NCBI RefSeq assembly: GCF_011397635.1
Contig: NC_064754.1
Coordinates: 34,026,043 to 34,090,042, forward strand
Reading direction: 5' to 3'
DNA from: Epinephelus fuscoguttatus
Taxonomy: Eukaryota > Chordata > Actinopteri > Perciformes > Serranidae
Length of the DNA stretch: 64,000 bases
Below are positions 34,042-45,510 of this stretch, piece after piece; the first letter of the stretch is position 1, and the number at the start of each line of letters is the position of its first letter. The position numbers and the translations under genes were made by a program. The notes beneath the pieces are model-generated. The model saw nothing but the letters and a program-made list of their open reading frames with translations, searched no databases and was not told the DNA's origin.

Positions 34042-35224
34042 TCACCTATCTCTGATCAAACTAACTCTCAGTATCATCAGAATCATCACCACCACCAGCA
34101 GAGCAATGAACACTTCAGCCACAAAACGCTTCTGCCTTTGTTTAACAAGGACTATAGAAATTAAAATCAACAGTGCGATGCATGCAGTCATGATCCCATA
34201 ACTTGTGTTCCAGTGATTTAAAACTGCTCCAAAATATGCTTTTATTTGCCTGTCATGCAATTTACAATTCAAATCTCCCCTTGGTATTTTGGTACTCTCG
34301 AGCTTGTAGACAACACTGCACCATGGGTCATTTGTCAGGACGTCTGTAACTTTGAACACCTCGTAGGGAGGAATCAGCACCTGTCCTATTTGGTTTGTGG
34401 CAGAGTAATCTGTTATATCAGCACCAAAGCATGAGTAGATCTCAAAACAAGACACACTGCCATTAAGATCAAATGATTGTTTGCTTGAAACTGCCAAGGT
34501 GAAAGCACCAAAACGCATGTTTGTGTTGACAACATCCTGGTCAAACCGTTTCCATGTCATGTGATAGGTGGTTCTGCACAATGTCTGACTGCGATGCAGA
34601 ATTTGAATGGCATCAGTCAGGTAGAAGTAGAAATAGTGGAATTTAAATCCGTGTGTGCTGTAATTATGTCTCCCTGTTTTCACTGCACGGTTGAAATCTT
34701 GTTGAAGGTTTTTCACCTCAGTGTACATGTACATAACTATAGTGTGCTCTTCTTTCAGGTTCCCGTGCACAGGTCTCCTTGCTCTGCTTTCAGCTGCAGC
34801 CCAGGCATTACTGAAGTTTCCATTGAAGTGCCACTCAAACACGCCAAACAGGTCGATCACAGAGGCTGATTCAGACCGGCAACCGTCGTACATGTCATCA
34901 ATGGAATCTGTCGCCATGTCCAGGGGTGAAGCATCAGTCTTAGTTTTCTGCAGTGAAGATAGGAAACAGCTACAGTGAGCAAAATTTACAGAAGTTATGC
35001 AATATTTACTGTAAAGTTACTGACAAAAGTAACGGGTAAACTGTGCATGTTTTTGGTGCATGTGAAGAAAAGATCTGTTATCCCACCTCAGCAGGTTTCT
35101 GAGGCCACCACAGTAGTAGAAATGGGTCATGGTACAGTAGGAGCGCCACCGCCAACAACACACAAAGGCTCGCCCAGTTTCTCAGTGACTTCAGCTCACA
35201 CACTGCTCCTTTGCCAAACTTCAT
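34042..35224 (-). CDS. ART-fold membrane protein with degenerate active site; two exons
   Basis: Exon 1 is 35087-35224: 46 codons ending in a membrane anchor (SLCVLLAVALLLYHDPF) that follows a charged N-terminus, so it should stay uncleaved. Exon 2 is 34042-34947. Junctions GAG|gtggga and actgcag|AAA in phase 0 give 347 residues. The ART fold is plain (DSIDDMYDGC, YLTDAIQILH, SCFEIYSCFGADI, VLIPPYEVFKVTD), but the active-site residues are changed: Arg to His175 (TYHMT), Ser to Leu197 (FTLAV), and ExE to Ile-Gly-Gln (233-235). After the domain come two hydrophobic segments at about 297-314 and 325-342. Known ARTs are GPI-linked or secreted, so this topology is unusual. It is probably not a transferase; a binding or scaffold role is inference. 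Closest relative here is the 39777 gene. Confidence 0.88.
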
Positions 35225-35499
35225 ATCTGAATGAAAACATAAAACCTCTTGCTTAAAAATGATCTTTAAACCAATGAAAATACTATGTATATTTTCTAAC
35301 ACTTTCAATATCATGAATACAGTGGCACAACCAAGACCGCCCCAATCCCCTCAACCGCCCGTCAAAAATAACTGCAGGCTGACATCATTGTCTTTAAGAG
35401 GGTGTGGCGTGCTTATTTTTTAAGCTAGTGCGAAGGTAGCGGTGTCTCACTAGACAACCTAAGGCATCCATTGGAAGGAAGCTAAATAACTTTCCCAAG
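35225..35499. other. 5' side of the 34042 gene
   Basis: No repeat or motif recognised. The presumed promoter of the minus-strand gene lies here. Confidence 0.35.
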
Positions 35500-35860
35500 T
35501 TAGCCTAAATTTTAGCGAAGGGAACAACGGGCATTGCCATTTTCAATGGAGTACCTTGAACCCTCACCTATGGTCATGAGTTCTGGGTAGTGATCGAAAG
35601 AATGAGATTGTGGATACAAGCGGTCGAAATGAGCTTCCTCCGTGGGGTGGCTGGGCTCAGCCTTGGAGAAAGGGTAAGGAGCTGAGACATCCAGAGGGAG
35701 CTCGGAGTAGAGCCGCTGCTCCTTTATGTTGAAAGGCCTCAGTTGAGGTGGTTCTGGCACCTTATTAGGATCTCTCCTGGGTGCCTCCCGTTAGAGGTGT
35801 TCCGTGCACATCCCACCGGATACGCAGGTGGAAATGGATGGATGGATACCTTGAACTCTA
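35500..35860 (-). repeat. LINE-derived repeat 3' piece with ATGG tail
   Basis: Text such as GAGTAGAGCCGCTGCTCCTT, GTTGAGGTGGTTCTGGCACC and GGTGTTCCGTGCACATCCCA followed by GGATGGATGG is a very common fish repeat 3' end. The 82-residue minus-strand frame is incidental. The strand of the parent LINE is uncertain. Confidence 0.5.
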
Positions 35861-38821
35861 ACCTCTAGATATCTGAATGATAATAGGTTTTATGGGTACC
35901 CACAAGTCTCCCCTAAACTTGAGAGGGCTTCTTCCCTGTAACACCTCGTATCCACTGTATGTGTACAGAGACAAGGCAACTGGAAGTCCATTCATTCCTA
36001 TGGGAATCTCCGTGATTTACAATGTCCCTGCGAAACTCCTCCCCTCCATAATATTTCGGTCCAGAATTTGCCTCAAGTACATTCAAAAAATTGAACTTTT
36101 GCTGTGGATTTCAGAGAGACCGTATGACAGTGTGCTAGCTTAGCTAACAGGGCTGCTAACTGGCTAACAGGCTATTTCCTTTAATTCACGGCAGGCTCAC
36201 GGCTTATGTGTTTGTCACTTTCTTTTTCATTTAACCCACACCATGATCTTTTCCTGACCCTAACCAAGTGATTTTTGTGCCTAAACCTAACCAGACCTTA
36301 ACCACGGGGCATCATGAAGTTTTCGGAACGGACTTCGGAACAATGGGTTTAATATGGTCGGAACAATGGGCTGTCGGACCAATGGGCAGTTCCCACACAT
36401 TATATACAGTCAGATCGTCATTATGACTCGTTCAGACGTTCATATGTCTTCTGGATTAAATATTTCACAAAACATGCCACATACCTGGCAGATCCTATTT
36501 TTGTCCCGGTAATGTTCCAAGTGTGTATTCCAGACTACTGGATCATGAAAAATCATGGAAAATTACCCTCTCTCCCATGGCTACATGTAGTTCTTTCAGG
36601 TATCTAACCATCTGTAAAGAAATGCACTTCCTTGCGTTTGACACTAGGCATCATCTGTGTATTTACAGATCTACCGACACTAGTAATATGCATAAGTGGA
36701 AACGAGGCATCAGGCTTCATTTATGCTCAACATAAGGAGATGGTGACGGACAGCCTTCTGTCCTTACTCTGAGCTCATTTTGTTCATATTTGTGCAAGTT
36801 TTCTGAAAGCTTATGGATATGGATGAAATGGAGCAGTACCACTGGAGATCAGGAAGCGATGTAGTGCAGTTCAAGCAAGTTAAAACTTGCAGGTCATGAT
36901 GAAGACATTTAAATGATAGCAGAACAGAGCTAATCTGTCAAAAAGTGAAAAGAATTCTCCGCCCACATGTCAAAATATATATAATGGCCGCACAGACCAC
37001 CTCAGACTACAACGCTGCCTCCGTTAAATGGTCCATTATTACAACCTCCTCCACCTTCGTCGTTTGAGCTGTTGTCAGAAACTTGACCCTGCCCTCTAGC
37101 GCCATCTATTGGTTGTATTTATGCCAACATAAAGGACACATGGAAGTATGAGGGCAGTGACATTCAATCTATTTTCGTATGTAAAGATATAAATTAACCA
37201 TACTGTACAATCAATGTACTGCCTTCAAATTAACGCTGTATATTTATATTTTCAAGGAAAACCCACCTATTTGAAAGATTTGAAAACAATGAATATCCTA
37301 CAGGATTACTGTGGAACTCAAAATGTAAACTGTACTGGTATGGATCTATGCATCATCAAATAATAATAAGTAATATTACCAGGAAATAAGCAACCAAGGT
37401 ATTTCAGTATGTGATTCCTTAACTCTTCATATTGACACATCTTTTGCAGCTAGCCTATATACTTCAACAGCATAATCGAATTCCTGAATTTCAGTTACGA
37501 GTTTTAATTTTCAGTGACCCCATCTAGCCACCCCTATGAGAAACTGCATGAATATGCATCAGACTTCAAATTATTATTGTATTTGCAGGTGCAGTGAGTG
37601 ATTCAGTTTTTATGCTTAAATCTGCAAGTAAAATAGTACCAGCCTAGTGCCTGACATACAAGAGATAAGCATTAAACCATAATCGGGGCCCACACAATAT
37701 TTGCTCACAGACTGATCCATCAGTAACCATCCTCATATTCTCCACCAACAGCTTATGACATCTGCATGTTATTGGCTTACCTTTTCCCCGCCAAGTGCTT
37801 CCATCAGCAGCATGGTATTCCTTTATGAGTGTGCAGGTGCTTTGTTGTTTGCCAGCAAAGAAGTTCCGGCTGACAGGATTTACAGGTAGGACGGCACAGA
37901 CATTCTTCTGCACCTTTGCTTTCAGGAAGTGGAGCTAATATGGATCTTATCTATGCATGTGTAAATGTGACCTTTGCCCCCTACTGACTCGGTCATTTCG
38001 CTGCTTACGCTGGCAGAGGGAGGTTCCATGTGTGGTAACACTGGTAAATCCTGTTTGGCAGCTTGCTCAGGTTAAAACAAACAAAGGTGTGTCATGTGGT
38101 TGCAAAACACGAAAAGCACAATGTAAAGCAGAAGACATTTTTCACTCTGGAAAAGGCTAATGACAGCTCGTCTTCTCACATAAAAGACAAAAACATCAAC
38201 ATAGTGCTGTTCAGGATGTGGTGAGTTAAAAAAGTAGCATATTTTTAACATATATGTATAAATTGAATATAAATTTTGTAGAGTGGAGTGAAGAGTAGAT
38301 AGTTAAGCACCAAATAACTTGTGCTACATCTTTGTTTGTATTTAACAGTGTATACAGTAGAGCAATGGATTTTACAGGGACAGTCACAATCCTTTCAGAG
38401 TAGGCAGCGCTGATTAAATCTAAATCAAGATTTTGGTACTGTATTGCCTATTTTTCTACCTGTCTTCAGAAACATATTTTAGCTATCTGTTAAACTGTAA
38501 GTTAAGATTGTTTGTTTCCAGTCAGCTGTCATATTGTTTCCTGTGGGAAACGGCCAATCTCGCATTACATAACTCGCCAGTGGGAGTGTTTATTGGTCCA
38601 GTGTGTTGCAGGGCATTCTGGTAGTTGTAGATTTTTCTACCTCTTGAGCTTTTCCTCTGTTTCTCTGCTCATGTGGCACCGATATCAAAAGTACTTGCAT
38701 CTTTCTCCTGCATAGACAGCCCAGTTTTATGAAAAGACCACCTGTACAGCAGTGAAGTACTTCTTTGAGTGAATTAAACTTAAATTATTTGATATATTTT
38801 GATAAAATGCAATATTCTACA
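35861..38821. other. Intergenic between the two divergent ART-like genes, no gene seen
   Basis: A CTAACC-rich repeat word cluster (ACCCTAACCAAGTGATTTTT and similar) at about 36230-36310 is a common fish repeat. Short open frames have no motif. The region separates the start of the 34042 gene from the start of the 39777 gene. Confidence 0.4.
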
Positions 38822-39373
38822 AAGGGCTGTCAAGCAATTAAAAAAGAATTAACCTAATTAATTACATGCTCTGTGATTAGTTCATCTGAATAAATAGCAT
38901 ACATCAATTTTTGCTGTTGAAGTACTGAAAAAAATTCAGTTCAAATGAATTTTGGCAGATATGTCGCAGTAAAGCTGCTGGATTTTGGACACAAGTGTCC
39001 TCCTGTCCTCTACCACCAAAACTGGTTTGCAGTCCATTTTGCAAGGAAGTTAGTCAGTCAGTCACAGATAGACTTACTCAGTTTGCATCTGAACGCCTCA
39101 TCGAGTGTGACCTAATGATAGTATGAAAATTCCTGCAGGAACTGCAGAGAACGGTGCTCCTATCAACAGTTCCATCTGGGTTGTTTTTCCAATGTAAATG
39201 CACCATTCATGTGGCAAAGCAGCTTCATCTCATCTGCCTCCATCATGTGACAAAGCCACTGTGGCCTTCAATGACACACCGGGTCAAAGATCACAAATCA
39301 ATTAATTTTTTTAATGCCTTATATTTTTCTGTGATTAATTAATCAAAATTAACATGTTATTTTTACAGCCCTA
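38822..39373. mobile_element. Nonautonomous hAT MITE
   Basis: Left end AAGGGCTGTCAAGCAATTAA, right end TTACAGCCCTA, with an exact 8-base target duplication ATTCTACA at 38814-38821 and 39374-39381. Inner ends carry AATTAA/TTAATTAATC words typical of a widespread vertebrate hAT MITE. No coding capacity. Confidence 0.88.
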
Positions 39374-39776
39374 ATTCTACAGTATGGCACACAGTTCCAG
39401 TACTTATTAGGCAACGCAGGTTTTTATTCATCTCTTGCAAACAGGAGAGTCAAAATCCTGCAAAATTCCAGCATCTCAGGGTGCCTCATCATTTTCATTC
39501 ATTTTATTGAGTCCTTCCCATTTGTGAGGCTCTTAGTGATAAAATGTGGAATCTGCAAAAAGTGAGGCCCACATACACTCACACTGTAGTGTTAATTCAC
39601 TCACCAGTTTACAGCTATCCTTGCCATCACACACCTATAGTGTCTGACCTCTGCAACTCAATATATTATTGCCATTATCCAGGCCTTGTAGCGGCATGAG
39701 AGACAATATGAAAAACATTTCATAGGGAACCATTGTGCAGCATTAATCAACAGCTTTCCTCCATTTCAGATGCACT
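39374..39776. other. 5' side of the 39777 gene
   Basis: No repeat recognised. TTTCAG directly before TGCACT at 39770 may be a splice acceptor joining an upstream noncoding exon. Confidence 0.35.
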
Positions 39777-40984
39777 ATGCCTTCCTGGGAGAGCCAAGTA
39801 TGTCAGAGAAAAACTTTATTTGTGTGTGCCGTCACATCCCTTGGTCTTTTGGTGGGACTGCTGATATTTGTTGTCACATATGTGACACTCAGCTGGCAGG
39901 ATGTCATTGAAGAGGTATTTAACACTTACAGTATTATTTAACACTTCATATTTGACATGAAATAAAATCAGTTCCCAGTTATCAGTCATACTTTTGTCAT
40001 TTTAAGTATGCACTATTAAAACAACTCAAAAGTTTTTAAAACTCCAGTGTTTTTAAGAGTTGTGCTAAAGAAGTTTTGGCCTAATACTGTTCATTTAGTC
40101 TATATCTCCATCTACTGGATAAATACCGAACAACACTTTTCTCCTCATTTCAACATTGTATCCAGGATGTGTCCTATGACCTGTATGACGACTGCAGATC
40201 CAAAGTCAGAGTTGTGACTGATGCAGCCATAATGCAGACCTGGAACGCCAGAACAAACTTCAGTCAAGCATGGAGCAACGCAGAGCAGAAAGCCAGAGAG
40301 CCCGCACACAAGTACATGGAGAAAGATCATTCCATAGCCATATACATGTACACAGATATTATGCTGCAACCTGCCAAGACTGCAGACAGACGTGGAAAAC
40401 GACCAAAGGAGATATTTAAGCCGCGCTCCCTTTATTTTTCCCTAAGTGAAGCCATTCAGATTCTGAGGCACAGTCAGGTGACATGTCTCAGCACAAGTTA
40501 CAGAACAGAGACCCTTCTACATCTGAACATCTCTGACAAACTGATTCGCTTCAGCACCTTCGTGTTAGGATCTGATGGGGGGAACTTTACAAGGAATGCT
40601 TCGTGTTTTGAAGTACACACGTGTTTTGGTGCTGATGTAACGCATTACTCAGCCTTGAAACTAAACAGTCAGGTGCTAATTCCTCCCTACGAGGTGTTCA
40701 AAGTCACAGACACAGAGACAGACACACAGAGGTGTAAAGTCGTCTACAGACTGAAGAGCAACCTGAACTGTGTTTATGATAGAGAGAGTAATATGCTGCA
40801 CCCAATATCTGCATTACCAGTGGAGGGATTCTGGCTCATTTTTGTCATCACTTGTATGATTATTGTATCTCTTTTGCTACCCTTTGTCATTGTGAAGGTG
40901 TTAGACAACCACAAGAAAACTGCTGTTTACAGTGCCCCATCATTGCATAGCAGCACTTACTACCCTGATGGAGCTGTCATTTAA
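39777..40984 (+). CDS. ART-fold membrane protein with degenerate active site; two exons
   Basis: Exon 1 is 39777-39914: 46 codons, the same length as exon 1 of the 34042 gene, with a membrane anchor (VTSLGLLVGLLIFVVTYV) after a short basic start. The ATG at 39777 is preferred over 39771 because only its frame gives this helix and joins exon 2. Exon 2 is 40166-40984. Junctions GAG|gtattt and atccag|GAT in phase 0 give 318 residues. ART landmarks are DLYDDCRSK, SEAIQILRH, ASCFEVHTCFGADV and VLIPPYEVFKVTD. Arg159 (SYRTE) is kept, but Ser is Leu180 (FVLGS) and ExE is Asn-Ser-Gln (213-215). A C-terminal helix lies at about 268-290, followed by a 28-residue tail with three Tyr. It should span the membrane twice with the ART domain outside. 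Two poly(A) signals follow the stop. Likely enzymatically silent. Confidence 0.88.
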
Positions 40985-41003
40985 AGGGCCAAGTTAATTT
41001 TTA

Positions 41004-41022
41004 AATAAAGATGGTAAATAAA
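41004..41022 (+). promoter_or_regulatory. Polyadenylation signals of the 39777 gene
   Basis: Two AATAAA words at 41004 and 41017 lie within a small direct duplication (AAATAAAGATGG twice), 20-38 bases after the stop codon. Confidence 0.6.
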
Positions 41023-41070
41023 GATGGCAGCAATCACACTGTGGCCCAGAGTAGGCTGTTTTAAAAAAGT

Positions 41071-41451
41071 AGCGGCACAGTGGTGTGGTGGTTAGCACTC
41101 TCGCCTCACAGCAAGAGGGTTGCCTGTTCGATCCCGGGCGTGGGAGCCCTTCTGTGCGGAGTTTGCATGTTCTCCCCGTGTCAGCGTGGGTTCTCTCCGG
41201 GCACTCCGGCTTCCTCCCACAGTCCAAAGACATGCAGATTGGGGACTAGGTTAATTGGAGACTCTAAATTGTCCGTAGGTGTGAATGTGAGTGTGAATGG
41301 TTGTTTGTCTCTATGTGTCAGCCCTGCGATAGTCTGGCGACCTGTCCAGGGTGTACCCTGCCTCTCGCCCGATGTAGCTGTCCAGCCCCCCCCGCGACCC
41401 TCAAGAGGATGAAGCGGTTAGAAGATGAATGAATGAATGAATGAATGAATG
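41071..41451 (+). mobile_element. tRNA-headed SINE, copy 3
   Basis: Same family as 5392 and 15852 with an ATGA tail. TTAAAAAAGTA before and TTAAAGTA after may be an imperfect target duplication. It lies just beyond the poly(A) signals of the 39777 gene. Confidence 0.88.
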
Positions 41452-41929
41452 GTTAAAGTATTCATCTCACCTGACATATGGCATACTTACAATGCTCACA
41501 TTTAGGGAGTTTTCATAACTTCATGATGCAATATTTATAAATGGCGTTGGTCTACATTTTAGACTTACTTGCCATGTTGCAATAAAGTGCTCTGTTAGGT
41601 TGGGTGTGGTCTAACAAGTACAATGGCTTAAATAAAGGACCAAATATGTATGATTTACACTGTGATCATAATAGAAAATAATGTGTATGGAGCCCTGGAG
41701 TGGAAAAGTGTCATAAAAGAATATTAGACAAGTCAAAACATATCTGAATATGGCAAAAAAATGATACTGTTAATTAGGTTTCTTTTCCTACTACATTTTG
41801 TCAGTTTTGGGGGCTTCATAAAATGTGATATGACTAGTGAGACATTATAACCACAGTTTTATTTAAATAGCGCATTAGGCCATCAGGTTAATACAAATTC
41901 TCCAGAAGGACCTGAAATGTTTTGCTGAC
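41452..41929. other. Intergenic, no gene seen
   Basis: AT-rich; no supported feature. Confidence 0.35.
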
Positions 41930-42850
41930 CTCTTCCATAATGGTTTTTTTTCTTCCTTTGACCGGTTTGGTTAAAAAGCATGACATCCCAAGGACGCATT
42001 ATTTTAGATACCTACAAGTTGGAGACCTTACTCGGAAGCACTTTCCCTCCTTCCCAGCAGCTCCGTGCAGGGGTTGGATGGATGACTTTTTCAGCCTCAG
42101 CTATTTCAAAGTTGTATAACATGATTCAGAATATCTCTAGCCTCTCTCTTAACCATCTGAAGGGTGCTTGCCAAGAAGACCTGGCAATCTAAAAGTGAGA
42201 GAATACATAAGTCACCAGTTTGTGTGAAGCATATACTCCAAAGTGTTCCATCATATACAATTCTGCAGAAGCAGACTCTCCAGACTGTACCCTGAGCTAC
42301 ACTATACCACATGTTTTCACTCCTGTCATTTGACTGCCCCATTTTGGTCATCTATATTTGAAACTCTTTCACAGAGGTACAGTCGTAATATATCACCAAA
42401 CCCCTGTAACGGCTGTGTTTGGTTTAGCTCCAGAAGGCTTGACCCCTTCAAGCACCCATTCAAACTCCATGGCTTTTGCATCCCCTCTGGCCCATCGACT
42501 AATTCTCCTGAAGTGGAAGGACAGGGCTCCACCTTCACATGCCCATTGGGTCAGAGAGGTGACAACACACCTAAAGCTAGAAGAGCTGAGATATCACAGT
42601 CAAGGCTCTATGAAAAAAATATTACAAGGCATGGCAGCCCTTCCTTGACTACTTTAACAACCTTCAATGTGCAAAGGTTGACTGAATAAGGCCGGCCTCA
42701 ACCCCAACCCCCCATCCCCTTGACTTACTTTATTTTCAGTTATCTACTTATTATTTATCTAAATTCTTATTTAATTTAATTCAGTCAATTTTCTCCTATT
42801 TAATTTACTGTTTTATTGATCTTAGTTCAAATAAACACAAGAAGTTTGTG
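41930..42850 (+). mobile_element. LINE, L1-like, end of ORF2 and 3' UTR, decayed
   Basis: Plus-strand frames code RTHYFRYLQVGDLTRKHFP near 41990, and then LAHRLILLKWKDRAPPSH at about 42490-42545 followed by VREVTTHLKLEELRYH, the C-terminal order of L1-type ORF2. At least two frame changes separate the pieces. It ends in AT-rich sequence. Confidence 0.7.
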
Positions 42851-43199
42851 CTCTAGAGAAAGGATCAACACTCAGTGAATAACCTAAGCCCTATGATAAG
42901 CTAATATGGCAAGGCTTAACTAATAGAAACCAGTGAGCAGTGATAACTAGCATGTCTTTCGGGTCATCGGGTGGGAACCTCCTTTCACCAGTGTTTCGTC
43001 TAGTCGGTCCCACGACACCTCCAGGAGGCTAGACAGTGATCTCTGGCATCCCAGAGACACTCCCCTAATGCCAGGTCTCACTGCTCCCGTCCCCGCACCA
43101 ACCCAATAACCTCCTTTACCTTATTTACACATGGCTTTCTCAGCCCAAACAGCACACCCACCTTCAACCAAACCCAGGCTCCGTACATGCGAGCTCCAG
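42851..43199. other. Probable 3' UTR of the following minus-strand LINE
   Basis: GC-richer text (GTCCCACGACACCTCCAGGA) differs from its surroundings. I cannot assign it firmly. Confidence 0.3.
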
Positions 43200-43559
43200 G
43201 TAGAAGCAGGGCTGATACTACCTTTCCTAGCACATTCACCATACTCTATTTCACACGCTACATAGCATAACTACAATATAAGCTAAAGTTAAAGGAGCTA
43301 AATGAACTTACAGGATCAGCAAACACACTCACCTTGCTGCATGGTCTCAAACAAAATGGATTCAAATAGGCCACTCCCACACTTAAATAACCTTCCTCTT
43401 CCTGGATTTCCTCCTGAGAGGAAGTGGACTCTCCACCTGATCTCAAGGAGTTATGTGCCCTGCTTAGTAGTTCCCCCTGCTGGCCCCCAACTGACATTAT
43501 TTTTTCTCTTATAGATCCACTGGCTACATTTAATTGCTTCATTTGACATTTCCCTCACT

Positions 43560-45043
43560 GGGTGCGTCCCAAGTCTCTTAAATTACTGCTAGTGCTACTG
43601 CTAGCTGACTTTGCTAGCTGTTTAGCCCCTCCCACCTAGGAAAAAATGCGAGGAGCTAGCGCTAGGAGCGATGAGCGAGCATTGTCGGTTTAAGAGACAT
43701 GAGATGGCCTTACGCTGAAGCGTCACGTGAAGCGACGTCCATTCCTGATGACAGCGGCACAACTGGATCTGCTGCATAACGGAGCCAGCGTTTAGCGTAC
43801 ATCCCAAGTCTCATTATATTCGCTGATCAAAGCCGTAACCCCCTGCCCCCCGCCGTCATGACTTTGGTCACACAGTTTTGCATGTGTTACCATTGTTATT
43901 GAGACATTTGCCGAAGTTTGTGGCAATTAAAGAACGGTCTGTAGCCCTGCCACTGTCACTGTGATGAGCATCATTATCATTATTATCATCATCATCATTA
44001 TTATCACTATTATTAAATCCACTTGCCATCATTCAACAAGTCAGCTGCTGAGTGAATCAGACATCAGACCTGTCAGTCTACCTCGATCAATTCAATCTTA
44101 TTTATAAAGCCCAATATCACAAATCACAATTTGCCTCACAGGGCTTTACAGCATATGACATCCCTCTGTCCTTAGGACCCTCACAGCTGATCAGGAAAAA
44201 CTCCCCAAAAAACCCTTTAACGGGGAAAAAACAGTAGAAACCTCAGGAAGAGCAACTGAGGAGGGATCCCTCTTCCAGGACGGACAGACGTGCAATAGAT
44301 GTCGTACAGAACAGATCAGCATGATAAATTAACAGTAATCCGTATGACACAATGAGACAGAGAGAGAGACAGAGATGCAGGACAGACGGTAATGACAGTA
44401 GCTTACAACAACATGAAAGTAATAATAGTAATTAATATTAATATTAGTAGGCTAATTAATATTACCTACAAGCTATTAAACATTATTCCACTCACATGAC
44501 ATGCAGGACAATTAATGATGGGCAAATGTGTGTGTGTTTGTGTGTGGTGTTATATCAACACGTGTGGTTCTGGACATGAGCAGCTGTACATTTAACAGCC
44601 ACACATCACAGACAGTCCGCTGAACAGCGCAACGGATTGTGAATGAAATAAACTTAATTACAACATGACAGTCTTGCAGGAAATATCATTAACGTTACTC
44701 TTTGTAGTCACGTAGGCATGTGAATTACAGCGTTTCATTGCAAAGAATGCATGTAACAGGTACACTTGCGCTATTTCTCCGCCATCTCATTCAAATGAGC
44801 CAGATGTAGGGGGCGGGTATTTATACGTCATGGCCTCAAGCTGAAAAAGACTTCCTGTTAGGAACCTCTTGACCATCCTAGCTCGTAGCTGCTTAAAGCT
44901 TGCTGCTAGCTCCTAGCACTAGCTCCTCGCTGCACAAATAAGAGACTTGGGACGGCCTAGAAGATGGCGGACCTCGAACGACTTCCGGTTCAAGCGAGGA
45001 GCTAGCAGTAGCACTATAAAAATAAGAGACTTGGGACGCACCC
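43560..45043. mobile_element. Nonautonomous DNA element, Harbinger-like
   Basis: Termini GGGTGCGTCCCAAGTCTCTT and the inverse are flanked by the 3-base repeat ACT on both sides, which suits PIF/Harbinger. Inside are several AGAGACTTGGGACG and GCTAGC-rich words, a 260-base block from 44062 (TTTATAAAGCCCAATATCAC, then CTCAGGAAGAGCAACTGAGG) that is a common fish repeat unit, and no transposase. It interrupts the minus-strand LINE coding region. Confidence 0.7.
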
Positions 45044-45130
45044 ACTGTCTTCCTCAAACTCTGTCCCCGCACTCCGAGTTCCCCCAGGAGCGAGACAGCT
45101 GATCTTGCTATGAATCCCCTACACCCCACT
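44062..45130. repeat. Local duplication, block A
   Basis: Nearly the same as 49442-50539 (block A'). It covers the inner and right part of the 43560 element plus 87 bases of LINE. About a dozen or more base differences and a GA-repeat length change were seen by eye. Confidence 0.9.
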
Positions 45131-45510
45131 TCCACTGGACAAATCCTAGTCTTCCATTCTCGCTGCTCAGCTTCTGCTCCTAAGTCTGCATATCTAAGCT
45201 TTTTCCTTTCATAGGCTTCTTCCACTGAGTCTTCCCAAGGAACTGTCAGCTCAATGAAATAAACCATCCGTTGACTCACTGACCACAACATTAAGTCAGG
45301 CCCCTGCCTGATACAAACTATTTCCTGGGGAACAACAAACTTTCCCCGTAAATCTACTTGCATTTCCCAATCACAAGTACCTTCTAGGTGGCCACACCCT
45401 TGCCTCCTCACTAACTTATCCCTTCTGTATTTCTCTCCCTCACGGACAAACTGAATTACAAAACTCCTATCACAAACACTTCTCTTATCATTAATTTGTT
45501 TTTAGTTATT

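Larger units (their letters stand above)
43200..45510 (-). mobile_element. LINE with restriction-like endonuclease-type C-terminus, split by a DNA element
   Basis: The minus strand at 45047-45411 codes RQGPDLMLWSVSQRMVYFIE, LTVPWEDSVEEAYERKKLRY and CPVEVGCRGFIARSAVSLLG. The PD...ELTVPW...ERK..RY order is familiar from C-termini of R2/R4-like non-LTR elements, where a PD-(D/E)xK-type nuclease lies after the reverse transcriptase. The frame is cut at the terminus of the element at 43560-45043 and resumes beyond it (43258-43542, with VASGSIREK). The family name is from memory of such proteins, so treat it as probable only. No reverse transcriptase core is present in the window. Confidence 0.55.

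Noticed and set aside
42243-42689. 148-residue frame
   Set aside because: Part of it overlaps decayed L1 ORF2 text in other frames; it is not itself the LINE frame.
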